A stretch of 29,512 nucleotides of DNA from Caryophanales bacterium UBA1737 (GTDB lineage Bacteria; Bacillota_I; Bacilli_A; ML615J-28; CAG-313). The DNA lies in the NCBI GenBank assembly GCA_002315915.1, contig DCIB01000005.1, forward strand, positions 1 to 29,512, written 5' to 3'. Below, piece after piece: positions 23,437 through 29,512 of this stretch; the stretch's first letter is position 1; each line of letters opens with the position of its first letter. The notes below the pieces were generated by a model. The model did no database searches and was not told where the DNA came from. It saw only the letters and a program-made list of their open reading frames with translations. A program made the translations under genes and the position numbers.

Positions 23437-23519
23437 TATTATTTTGTATAAATATTAAATATCACAATAACGTATAAATATATTTGTTAAAATATTAATA
23501 TTAAGAAAGAAGTAATAAT

Positions 23520-24125
23520 ATGACACTTGTTAAATATCCTGACGGCAGAATAGTAAACTATATTAAAAAAGAATCTAACAAAAATAAAAATTTTAATAAA
23601 AGTAATTTAGGACAAAGTTTTGAAAATGATATTAATATTGCGAATAAATATTATTTAGATAATAATATTGCGGTTATTTATAAAAAACCTACTCCAATAC
23701 AAGTTGTAAAAGTAGATTATCCATCAAGAAATAAAGCAAAAATTACTGAAGCTTATTATAAAACTCCATCTACTACAGATTATAATGGATTATACTTAAA
23801 TAAATATATTGATTTTGAAGCAAAATCATGTAAAGAATTAACTTTTTCATTTGAAAGAATTTATCCCCATCAAATAGAACACTTAAATAAAATAAATTCA
23901 TTAGGTGGTATAGCATTTTTATTAATTGAGTTTTCTTCAATTAATGAAGTATATTTATTTAAATCGAGTGATTTATATAAGTTATATCTTGATTCAATTA
24001 ATGGATTAAGAAAATCTATAAAATATGAAACAATAAAAGAATTAGGATATTTAATTAATAGTAATAACTTTATTAGATTGAATTACTTAGAACAAGTAAA
24101 TAAAATAATTGACAGTAACAAATAA
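23520..24125 (+). CDS. recU: Holliday junction resolvase RecU
   Basis: Cuts four-way junctions in recombinational repair and chromosome segregation in Gram-positives. The 201 residues match RecU: NLGQSFENDINIANKYYL, AVIYKKPTPIQVVKVDYP (including the stalk region) and TTDYNGLYLNKYIDFEAKS. The metal-binding residues are D87, E100 and K102, then HQIEHLNKINSLGGIAFLLI. The ATG has a weak AAGAAAGAAG site. It diverges from the aro operon (99-nt gap) and converges on recA, sharing a hairpin with it. In Bacillus recU is beside ponA, but no penicillin-binding protein gene is present here. Confidence 0.95.
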   Translation: MTLVKYPDGRIVNYIKKESNKNKNFNKSNLGQSFENDINIANKYYLDNNIAVIYKKPTPIQVVKVDYPSRNKAKITEAYYKTPSTTDYNGLYLNKYIDFEAKSCKELTFSFERIYPHQIEHLNKINSLGGIAFLLIEFSSINEVYLFKSSDLYKLYLDSINGLRKSIKYETIKELGYLINSNNFIRLNYLEQVNKIIDSNK

Positions 24126-24145
24126 CTTGTTACTGTCAATTATTT
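24103..24145. terminator. Bidirectional terminator between convergent recU and recA
   Basis: An 18-bp perfect hairpin (24103-24120 with 24128-24145, 7-nt loop) is flanked by T-rich sequence in both directions. The left arm contains the last recU codons (IDSNK), the recU stop lies in the loop, and the right arm reaches the recA stop codon (24144-24146). Confidence 0.88.
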
Positions 24146-25178
24146 ATTCCATTGGATCTACGTCTTTTGTTGTCATATGATCTCTTACTTTTGATTCAAT
24201 ATCATTTGCAAGATTTTTATTTGATTTAAGAATTGATTTAACGTTTTCTCTTCCTTGTCCTAAGCGTTCTCCATTATAACTAAACCATGCACCACTTTTT
24301 TCTACAATATCAAATTCTACTGCAAGATCTAGTAATTCACCTTCATGAGATATACCTTTTCCATATATAATATCCATTTCTGCAGTTTTAAATGGTGGAG
24401 CAACTTTATTTTTAACAATTTTTACTCTTACTAAATTACCAACAGATTCTGTTCCTTCTTTAATTTGGTCAACTCTTCTTATATCCATTCTAATAGTAGC
24501 ATAAAATTTTAGTGCTCTACCACCAGATGTTGTTTCCGGATTACCAAATAATACTCCAACTTTTTCTCTAATCTGATTAATAAAGATAGCAACAGTTTTA
24601 CTTTTATCAATTACACCTGCAAGTTTACGCATAGCTTGAGACATTAGTCTTGCTTGTAAACCAACATGACTAGAGCCCATATCTCCTTCAATTTCAGCTT
24701 TAGGAACTAACGCAGCAACAGAATCAATAACAATTATGGAAATAACTCCACTTCTAACTAATGCTTCAACTATTTCTAGAGCTTGTTCACCATCATCAGG
24801 TTGTGAAACTATTAAATTATCAATATCTACTCCTAATGCTTTCGCATAATTAGGATCTAAGGCATGTTCTGCATCTATAAATGCAGCATAGCCACCTAAT
24901 TTTTGTGCTTCTGCAATAGCGTGTAATGCAAAAGTAGTTTTTCCACTAGATTCTGGACCAAATATTTCTATTATTCTTCCTTTAGGATAACCGCCAACTC
25001 CCAGTGCGTTATCTAAAGTAATTGAACCTGTAGGAATTACTTCTAATTTTTCATAATCAGTATCGCCAAGTCTCATTACTGAGCCTTTACCATACGTCTT
25101 TTCAATTGACTTAAAAGCATCTTGTAATGCTTTTTCTTTTTCCGAATCTAAAATATTCGGTTTCTTTTCTTCTGACAT
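24144..25178 (-). CDS. recA: Recombinase RecA
   Basis: Strand-exchange ATPase of homologous recombination and SOS co-protease. The 344 residues show Walker A GPESSGKT (74-81), the catalytic E in IDAEHALDP, Walker B IIVIDSVAALVP, loop L1 EGDMGSSHVGLQARLMSQ, NQIREKVGVLFGNPETT (L2) and FYATIRMDIRR. The C-terminal tail is short, with only a few acidic residues after KVRDHM. A GGGG ribosome binding site precedes the ATG. A well-formed promoter lies upstream, in the 185-nt region shared with divergent holA. Confidence 0.99.
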   Translation of the reverse strand: MSEEKKPNILDSEKEKALQDAFKSIEKTYGKGSVMRLGDTDYEKLEVIPTGSITLDNALGVGGYPKGRIIEIFGPESSGKTTFALHAIAEAQKLGGYAAFIDAEHALDPNYAKALGVDIDNLIVSQPDDGEQALEIVEALVRSGVISIIVIDSVAALVPKAEIEGDMGSSHVGLQARLMSQAMRKLAGVIDKSKTVAIFINQIREKVGVLFGNPETTSGGRALKFYATIRMDIRRVDQIKEGTESVGNLVRVKIVKNKVAPPFKTAEMDIIYGKGISHEGELLDLAVEFDIVEKSGAWFSYNGERLGQGRENVKSILKSNKNLANDIESKVRDHMTTKDVDPME

Positions 25179-25215
25179 ATTTTTACCCCATATCTATAAT
25201 AATTTTTATAATAAA

Positions 25216-25244
25216 ATTATATCATTGTATAAACTTTTTTACAA
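25216..25244 (-). promoter_or_regulatory. Promoter of recA
   Basis: TTGTAA (25239-25244), a 17-nt spacer and TATAAT (25216-25221) on the minus strand. GTTC just upstream of the -35 box matches one half of a Gram-positive LexA (DinR) box, but the other half (GAAC) is not there. Confidence 0.7.
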
Positions 25245-25329
25245 GAACATTATGGTAATTTATAAGTTTTCACAAATATTATTTTTTATAATATTAAGCC
25301 TCAAAAATATAATAATTTTTTAATCAATA

Positions 25330-25338
25330 TGTTATAAT
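25330..25338 (+). promoter_or_regulatory. Extended -10 promoter of holA
   Basis: TGTTATAAT, hexamer at 25333-25338, about 25 nt before the holA start and just upstream of its AAAAGGAGG ribosome binding site. No clear -35. Confidence 0.6.
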
Positions 25339-25363
25339 AAAATTACTAAAAGGAGGATACTAT

Positions 25364-26323
25364 ATGAGTGATGATTTATTATATTTATTCACTGGAACAC
25401 AAGAAATATTCATTCAAAATAGAATAAATAGAATTATATCTAGTTATGATAAATATAATGTTGGTATAACTAAACTTGATTTAGAAGATTCTAATTTATC
25501 TCGCCTTTTAGAACTTGCATGTACTATACCTTTTTTAGAAGATATTAAAATTATTATTGTTAGAAATCCATCAATCTTAGAATCAAAAGAAATTAAGGAT
25601 CCTGCACTTGATAATTTTATTAATTATTTAAAAAAACCGGTTGAAACAACAGTATTAATTATTGATGCGGTAAATGTAAAAATTAATACAACTAATCCAC
25701 TATATGTAGCATTATCTAAATATGCTATGATAATAGATTATTCGCAAACTGAAGAAGTAGAAATAAAGGGATGGATTAAAAGAACTTGTTCATCAAGAAA
25801 TATTGAAATTGATGATAACGCAGTTGATTTATTCTTAGAATATATAAATGAAAATCAAGTTCGTATGATTAACGAACTTGATAAACTAATGGATTATGTC
25901 TATGATGGCGGTCATATAACTATTGATACAATTAAATTACTTGTTTCAAAAGATTTATCTAAAGAAATATATAAACTAATATCTGCTATTATTGCACGTG
26001 ATCAAGACCAAATAAATGAAATATATTCTTTACTTGCTAGTCAAACAAAAGATATATCAAATATTATTAATTTAGTTGCTAGTAAAATGAAAGAATTACT
26101 TACTACATCTAAGTTATTAAAGAAAGGTTATTCTCAATCTGATATAGCTAAGTTCTATTCAATTACTAATGGAAGAGCTTATTATATGGTAAAAGAATCA
26201 TCTAATTTTGATGTATCAGCTCTTGAAAAAGTAATGATTGAAATTAGTAATTTAGATTATTTAATAAAAACTAATCAAATAGATAGAAATATAGGTTTTG
26301 AATTATTTTTATTTAAACTATAA
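25364..26323 (+). CDS. holA: DNA polymerase III delta subunit
   Basis: Clamp-loader subunit that opens the beta clamp. The 319 residues have the HolA pattern: N-terminal YLFTGTQEIFIQNRINRII replacing a P-loop, PFLEDIKIIIVRNP, and LDNFINYLKKPVETTVLIID. IKGWIKRTCSSRNIEID and VRMINELDKLMDYV follow, then a helical collar domain ending in LDYLIKTNQIDRNIGFELFL. An excellent AAAAGGAGG site precedes the ATG. It converges on rpsT, as holA neighbours rpsT in Bacillus. Confidence 0.94.
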   Translation: MSDDLLYLFTGTQEIFIQNRINRIISSYDKYNVGITKLDLEDSNLSRLLELACTIPFLEDIKIIIVRNPSILESKEIKDPALDNFINYLKKPVETTVLIIDAVNVKINTTNPLYVALSKYAMIIDYSQTEEVEIKGWIKRTCSSRNIEIDDNAVDLFLEYINENQVRMINELDKLMDYVYDGGHITIDTIKLLVSKDLSKEIYKLISAIIARDQDQINEIYSLLASQTKDISNIINLVASKMKELLTTSKLLKKGYSQSDIAKFYSITNGRAYYMVKESSNFDVSALEKVMIEISNLDYLIKTNQIDRNIGFELFLFKL

Positions 26324-26327
26324 AATT

Positions 26328-26359
26328 AAAAATGGAGTTTTTAAAAACTCCATTTTTTT
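26328..26359. terminator. Bidirectional terminator between holA and rpsT
   Basis: AAAAATGGAGTTT (26328-26340) pairs with AAACTCCATTTTT (26345-26357) around TTAA. The plus strand continues with T residues. The element reaches the rpsT stop codon at 26358-26360. Confidence 0.88.
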
Positions 26360-26621
26360 ATGCTATAGTGTTAACCATTTTGGCGTAACGAGATTTTTGT
26401 CTAGCAACATAATTCTTATTATGAATACTTTTAGATACTGATTTATCTAATTTCTTACATAAGAATGAATAAGCTTGACTAGCTTCTTCTTTATTTGATG
26501 CAGCTACTGCTTTTTCTACAGCTTTCATTGCTGTTTTTAAAGAAGAATCAAAAGAACTATTTAATAAATTCTTTTTATTATTTGTAATGTCTCGTTTCAT
26601 TTGTTGTTTAATATTTGCCAT
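26358..26621 (-). CDS. rpsT: 30S ribosomal protein S20
   Basis: Primary 16S rRNA-binding protein of the small subunit. The 87 residues begin MANIKQQMKRDITNNKKNLL and are Lys/Ala-rich throughout, with KTAMKAVEKAV, SKSIHNKNYVARQKSRYAKM and a normal length. A strong GGAGG ribosome binding site lies 7 nt upstream within CCTCGGAGG, whose CCT and AGG ends could pair weakly and limit access. Confidence 0.96.
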   Translation of the reverse strand: MANIKQQMKRDITNNKKNLLNSSFDSSLKTAMKAVEKAVAASNKEEASQAYSFLCKKLDKSVSKSIHNKNYVARQKSRYAKMVNTIA

Positions 26622-26643
26622 ACAATACCTCCGAGGATTTCAC

Positions 26644-26669
26644 ATTATATATTCTAACAAATAATTATA
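26644..26669 (-). promoter_or_regulatory. Possible rpsT promoter region
   Basis: Two minus-strand TATAAT hexamers (26644-26649 and 26664-26669) lie upstream of rpsT. Neither has a good -35 or TG extension, so which one works is unclear. Confidence 0.35.
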
Positions 26670-26701
26670 CTTTTAACAAGTAATATGAAATAAGTACTAT
26701 G

Positions 26702-27469
26702 TTATTTTAATAGCAATTGTTTTACACAATCTCGATATTTACCATTAACTATTGCTATATTTAAATATATTTCTTTAATTATACCTTTGGTATAAAAATC
26801 TCCAATCATAAAATGATCATTTTTAATAATTGATTTCATTGTTGTATAACAATTATAATAATCACCATGTTTAAATAAATTATCAATAGTTTCAATTATA
26901 ATTTTATACATATTTTGATGTTTAGAATAACTTATCCCTTCTTTAATAGAATTGAATTCGTTATATGTATGTTCATCTTTCAATAATAGTAATAGTTTAG
27001 CCATAATAAACGATGAATATACTTTATTATTTATTAATTTAGCATATTTAATCACTTCATCATAATCTTTATAATAATGATTTATTCTTAGCATTAAATT
27101 ATTATAATAATCATAATCATTATCTATGATATATAACCTTAATTCATTCATTGAATCATATGTAATTGTCTTATTATCTTTATCCATTTCTAAAAATATT
27201 TTTTGCATCTGATGTTTAATTGATGCTTTTGGAAATAATGATGAAAAAGAATCAACCATTAATTCTTTATAATACTTATAAAATAATGCTATTTTTCCAT
27301 TAAAAAATAAAATATCAACTGCTAAATCTAATATAGCAAATCTTACTACATTGTTTAATATATCTTTAGATAATAATTCTCTTATTTGTTGTAATGCAAT
27401 ATCTGCTTGTTCTGTTTTATATGCATATAAACTACTTAAAAACATTAAGAAAATATATTCATTTTCCAT
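26702..27469 (-). CDS. TPR-rich C-terminal part of a frameshifted Rgg/PlcR-like regulator
   Basis: The 255 residues are all-helical, Tyr/Leu/Lys-rich and lack a DNA-binding domain. Repeating helix pairs such as FLMFLSSLYAYKTEQADIA, IALFYKYYKEL and YDEVIKYAKL look like the tetratricopeptide region that binds signalling peptides in Rgg/PlcR/RNPP-type regulators. The frame remains open upstream of the ATG for 19 more codons, to a stop at 27527-27529. It thus overlaps the end of the HTH gene in another frame, where the HTH protein breaks off in the middle of a TPR-like helix. The likeliest reading is one original gene of about 400 codons broken by a single indel. The ATG used here has only a poor ribosome binding site. 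Confidence 0.6.
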   Translation of the reverse strand: MENEYIFLMFLSSLYAYKTEQADIALQQIRELLSKDILNNVVRFAILDLAVDILFFNGKIALFYKYYKELMVDSFSSLFPKASIKHQMQKIFLEMDKDNKTITYDSMNELRLYIIDNDYDYYNNLMLRINHYYKDYDEVIKYAKLINNKVYSSFIMAKLLLLLKDEHTYNEFNSIKEGISYSKHQNMYKIIIETIDNLFKHGDYYNCYTTMKSIIKNDHFMIGDFYTKGIIKEIYLNIAIVNGKYRDCVKQLLLK

Positions 27470-27489
27470 TAATGATTCTTTTTTATCAT

Positions 27490-27918
27490 TTAGTTTATTA
27501 TCGATTCTTTTGCCTCTTGAAATCTTTCATACATTATATTGTTATATAAAACCATTAATTCATATTCTAAATCTACATAATATTCGGTATTTAATGCTTC
27601 ATTAGTAATATTTACTGATAAAGATAAATCATTTTTTAAATAGGCTTTTAATATATCATCTAATACTAAATCATTTTTAGTTTCTTTTAACATATTATAA
27701 TCTATATCTAATTTTTTAAATAATAATGTAAAGTATTCATCTCCTACATCTACAACATTATTTTCTATTCTAGATAAGTATGATACGGTACATACACCTT
27801 TACATAATTCTTCTAAAGTTAAATGATTTTCTAATCTTTTTCTTTTTAGAAATACTGCAAGCTTTCTTTTTCTTTCGATTTCTTTTTTTAATTCTTCTTT
27901 TGATGATAAATTGTTCAT
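27490..27918 (-). CDS. XRE-family HTH protein, N-terminal part of a frameshifted TPR regulator
   Basis: The 142 residues contain a Cro/CI-type helix-turn-helix (about 23-75: LKRKRLENHLTLEELCKGVC then TVSYLSRIENN), then the first TPR-like helices (LDDILKAYLKNDLSLSVN and MVLYNNIMYERFQEAKESI) before a TAA. This layout is that of RNPP/Rgg-type transcription regulators, cut after about a third of their length. The rest follows in another frame (26702-27469). An AAGGGGA ribosome binding site and an extended -10 promoter are present, so it is probably expressed. It may be a truncated regulator, a pair of separate proteins, or an assembly error. No operon partner or target gene is evident. Confidence 0.7.
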   Translation of the reverse strand: MNNLSSKEELKKEIERKRKLAVFLKRKRLENHLTLEELCKGVCTVSYLSRIENNVVDVGDEYFTLLFKKLDIDYNMLKETKNDLVLDDILKAYLKNDLSLSVNITNEALNTEYYVDLEYELMVLYNNIMYERFQEAKESIIN

Positions 27919-27944
27919 ATAAAAAATCCCCTTTTTATATATTA

Positions 27945-27953
27945 ACTATATCA
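27945..27953 (-). promoter_or_regulatory. Extended -10 promoter of the HTH regulator
   Basis: The minus strand reads TGATATAGT (hexamer 27945-27950), 27 nt before the start codon and upstream of the AAGGGGA site. The -35 is poor. Confidence 0.5.
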
Positions 27954-28039
27954 AAGAAAAATAACTTGTATAAGTGATTGATTTAGAAATAATTAGACAA
28001 AAATAGATATTAAAATATAATTTTCAACAATAAAAGATA

Positions 28040-28054
28040 TATTTAGACTAAATA
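28040..28054. other. 15-nt palindrome in the regulator's upstream region
   Basis: TATTTAG-A-CTAAATA, a perfect 7-bp inverted repeat around one base, about 120 nt upstream of the HTH gene and close to its neighbour's terminator. It is a possible operator for the HTH protein; chance is plausible in such AT-rich DNA. Confidence 0.3.
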
Positions 28055-28068
28055 CAACAACTATTAAT

Positions 28069-28113
28069 AAAAAAAGCCAATTTGTTGAGTAATTATTGCT
28101 CTTACAAATTGGT
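28069..28113 (-). terminator. Rho-independent terminator of the gmk-ygjP unit
   Basis: CCAATTTGT (28077-28085) pairs with ACAAATTGG (28104-28112). Inside it GAG (28087-28089) pairs with CTC (28099-28101). A run of T follows on the minus strand (about 28069-28075). It begins 6 nt after the ygjP stop. Confidence 0.85.
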
Positions 28114-28118
28114 ATAAT

Positions 28119-28811
28119 TTATTTATAATTTGGTGAATAGTTTTTTAATTTTTTCCTATATGTTAATTCATTAGGACAAAATTTTCTAACAAATGCATGA
28201 AACATTTTCGAATGATTTGGATATACAAAATGAGATAATTCATGTATTATAACATATCTAATTAATTCTATATCAGTATGGATTAATGAAACATTTAACA
28301 TTACTTCATTTTGTAAATATCTGCAATATCCCCATTTTGTTTTAGATTTTTTAATAATTAAATTAGGATATTTTGTTAAATATGATTCCATTTCTTTAAA
28401 ACAATCATATAATAATTCATTAAAAGTATCTTCTGCTATTTTATATCGATATTTATCTAATAAATTATTAATATTAGATAGATCTTTATAATATATATAA
28501 AGATAATTATCAATTAAATTAACAGATTCATGTTTATTTTGGCATAATTTAATAGTAATAGTTTTACCTAATAATAAGTAGTTATCATTATCATGATATT
28601 CATAATGAGATAAATTATTAACTCTTTTATTTTTTAATATCCAATCTATTTTAAGTGAAATATATTCTTCTAATTTTAAATTAGATATAAATTTGGGTTG
28701 TTTAATTAATAAATTACCATATTCATCAAATCTAATTGTTAAACTACGTCTAGATTCTTTTCTTATTATATAAGGAATGTTTAAATCAGCTAAAACTTTT
28801 AATTTAGTCAT
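28119..28811 (-). CDS. YgjP/SprT-like zinc metallopeptidase (DUF45)
   Basis: A predicted soluble zinc metalloprotease of the YgjP (WLM/M48-related) family; its substrate is unknown. The 230 residues contain the family core KTKWGYCRYLQNEVMLNVSL and then the zinc site HELSH (190-194) with third ligand candidate H200 (YPNHSKMFHAFV), and the C-terminal RKFCPNELTYRKKL. The N-terminal half forms the beta-rich region seen in the family (IPYIIRKESRRSLTIRFDEYG). It overlaps gmk by 8 nt, so it is coupled to it. A terminator follows at once. Confidence 0.9.
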   Translation of the reverse strand: MTKLKVLADLNIPYIIRKESRRSLTIRFDEYGNLLIKQPKFISNLKLEEYISLKIDWILKNKRVNNLSHYEYHDNDNYLLLGKTITIKLCQNKHESVNLIDNYLYIYYKDLSNINNLLDKYRYKIAEDTFNELLYDCFKEMESYLTKYPNLIIKKSKTKWGYCRYLQNEVMLNVSLIHTDIELIRYVIIHELSHFVYPNHSKMFHAFVRKFCPNELTYRKKLKNYSPNYK

Positions 28812-29340
28812 TCATATATTCCTTATAATAATTATAAATCATTTCACAAACAGTATATTCATCCTTATCAGATGTATCAATTACTAAATCAGCAACATTT
28901 TCTAATTCAGATGTAAATACTTTATCATCAAGAGATAGTCTATTATTGATTTGTTCTTTAGTATCTCCTCTATTAATCATTCTGTTTCTTAATACATCTT
29001 TACTACATTTTAAATAGACAACTTTTATTTTATCTCTTACCTTATTGATATAAGTATATAGTCCATTTGGTTCTAATATTACATATTTATCACTAGAAAA
29101 ATCAGATTCAGATGTACCATAATAGTTATTATTATATGAAACATATTCTAAAAAGAATTTATTATTAATATTATTCATAAATTCATCTAATGATAAGAAA
29201 TGATAATCAACATGGTTAACTTCACCTGGACGCATAGATCTTGTAGTATATGTAACAAGTTTAGATAAACCATATTTTTTATTTAAATCTATACCAGCTT
29301 GAGTTTTACCGGATGCAGAAGGACCAACTAATACTAACAT
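28804..29340 (-). CDS. gmk: Guanylate kinase
   Basis: Phosphorylates GMP to GDP. The 178 residues show P-loop GPSASGKT (6-13), the GMP-binding stretch YTTRSMRPGEVNHVDYHF, FLEYVSYNNNYYGTSES, and late RMINRGDTKEQINNRL with the lid arginines. It is shorter than the usual 205 residues but has all core motifs. TAAGGAG precedes the ATG. In Bacillus rpoZ and priA follow gmk; here a YgjP-like protease follows instead. Confidence 0.9.
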   Translation of the reverse strand: MLVLVGPSASGKTQAGIDLNKKYGLSKLVTYTTRSMRPGEVNHVDYHFLSLDEFMNNINNKFFLEYVSYNNNYYGTSESDFSSDKYVILEPNGLYTYINKVRDKIKVVYLKCSKDVLRNRMINRGDTKEQINNRLSLDDKVFTSELENVADLVIDTSDKDEYTVCEMIYNYYKEYMND

Positions 29341-29372
29341 TTACTATTCTCCTTAAAATATTTATTAAAATA

Positions 29373-29381
29373 ATTATATCA
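29373..29381 (-). promoter_or_regulatory. Extended -10 promoter of gmk-ygjP
   Basis: The minus strand reads TGATATAAT (hexamer 29373-29378), about 32 nt before the gmk start and upstream of its TAAGGAG site. No clear -35. Confidence 0.55.
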
Positions 29382-29438
29382 TTTTATTTATTTAAAAATG
29401 TATATAATGTATAGATTATTTTGTATTGTTCAAAACAC

Positions 29439-29467
29439 TTTACAAACGTATATATAATTGTTATAAT
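29439..29467 (+). promoter_or_regulatory. Strong tRNA promoter
   Basis: TTTACA (29439-29444), a 17-nt spacer and TATAAT (29462-29467) with a TG extension (29459-29460). Transcription would start about 12 nt before the mature tRNA 5' end. This is the closest match to consensus in the window. Confidence 0.85.
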
Positions 29468-29486
29468 TATAATGCTTATAAGAAAT

Positions 29487-29512
29487 GTCCCCGTAGCTCA
29501 GCTGGATAGAGC
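29487..29512 (+). tRNA. tRNA gene, 5' part only (probably tRNA-Arg)
   Basis: Acceptor strand GTCCCCG (29487-29493), TA, D-stem GCTC (29496-29499), D-loop AGCTGGATA and the closing GAGC (29509-29512) before the window ends. The D-arm fits bacterial tRNAs closely, and the 5' half resembles tRNA-Arg of low-GC Gram-positives. The anticodon is outside the window, so the amino acid is a guess. Confidence 0.85.

Noticed and set aside
25275..25295. AATATTAT/ATAATATT inverted repeat between recA and holA
   Set aside because: Made only of A and T in a region of the same composition; expected by chance.
1..29512. Alternative genetic code (TGA = Trp) as in mycoplasmas
   Set aside because: The chorismate mutase-AroB gene ends in TGA exactly where aroC begins, and Trp positions in conserved motifs are TGG.
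1..29512. CRISPR arrays, insertion sequences, toxin-antitoxin or defence islands
   Set aside because: No regularly spaced repeats, transposase motifs or paired small toxin/antitoxin genes could be found by reading either strand.

Overview
The window comes from a very AT-rich, low-GC Gram-positive bacterium, most likely a member of Bacilli close to the Mollicutes or Erysipelotrichia, perhaps an uncultured gut lineage such as RF39. The evidence is the gene content (DnaI and a DnaB/DnaD-type loader protein, RecU, RNase Y with YmdB, MgtE, HolA beside RpsT) and familiar Bacillus-like gene pairs. The genetic code is the standard bacterial one: the chorismate mutase-AroB gene ends in TGA inside an ATGA overlap with aroC, and tryptophans are read from TGG. 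All placements were made by reading the sequence; no database search was run.

Nearly all genes lie on the minus strand, so transcription runs right to left. From the right: a tRNA gene cut by the window edge (plus strand) with a strong promoter; gmk-ygjP; an HTH/TPR regulator split by a frameshift; rpsT, convergent with holA (plus); recA, divergent from holA and convergent with recU (plus); the shikimate operon (17160-23420); rny-ymdB; a long operon GNAT-miaB-mgtE-mgtE-cca-polA-[mutM::coaE]-dnaB-dnaI (2597-14560); xerD-like recombinase plus GNAT; and rpsB, cut by the left edge, with a structured leader. No stretch over 300 bases lacks a gene.

The most distinctive block is the aro operon. Six genes encode eight activities: DAHP synthase, DHQ synthase, type II dehydroquinase, shikimate dehydrogenase, shikimate kinase, EPSP synthase, chorismate synthase and chorismate mutase. 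Two genes are fusions: chorismate mutase::AroB and AroE::AroK. The block therefore covers every step from PEP and erythrose-4-phosphate to chorismate and on to prephenate. It sits between recA/recU and rny-ymdB-miaB, a neighbourhood that is otherwise close to that of Bacillus. Its first gene appears to be leaderless: an extended -10 lies 7 nt before the ATG and there is no Shine-Dalgarno.

The replication and repair operon contains a third fusion, MutM (Fpg glycosylase) with CoaE (dephospho-CoA kinase), and two tandem MgtE-type magnesium channel genes. Intergenic space is tight. Several terminator hairpins are built from the last codons of genes (dnaI, and recU/recA), and the dnaI terminator abuts the xer promoter. 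I found no CRISPR array, insertion sequence, prophage or defence system.
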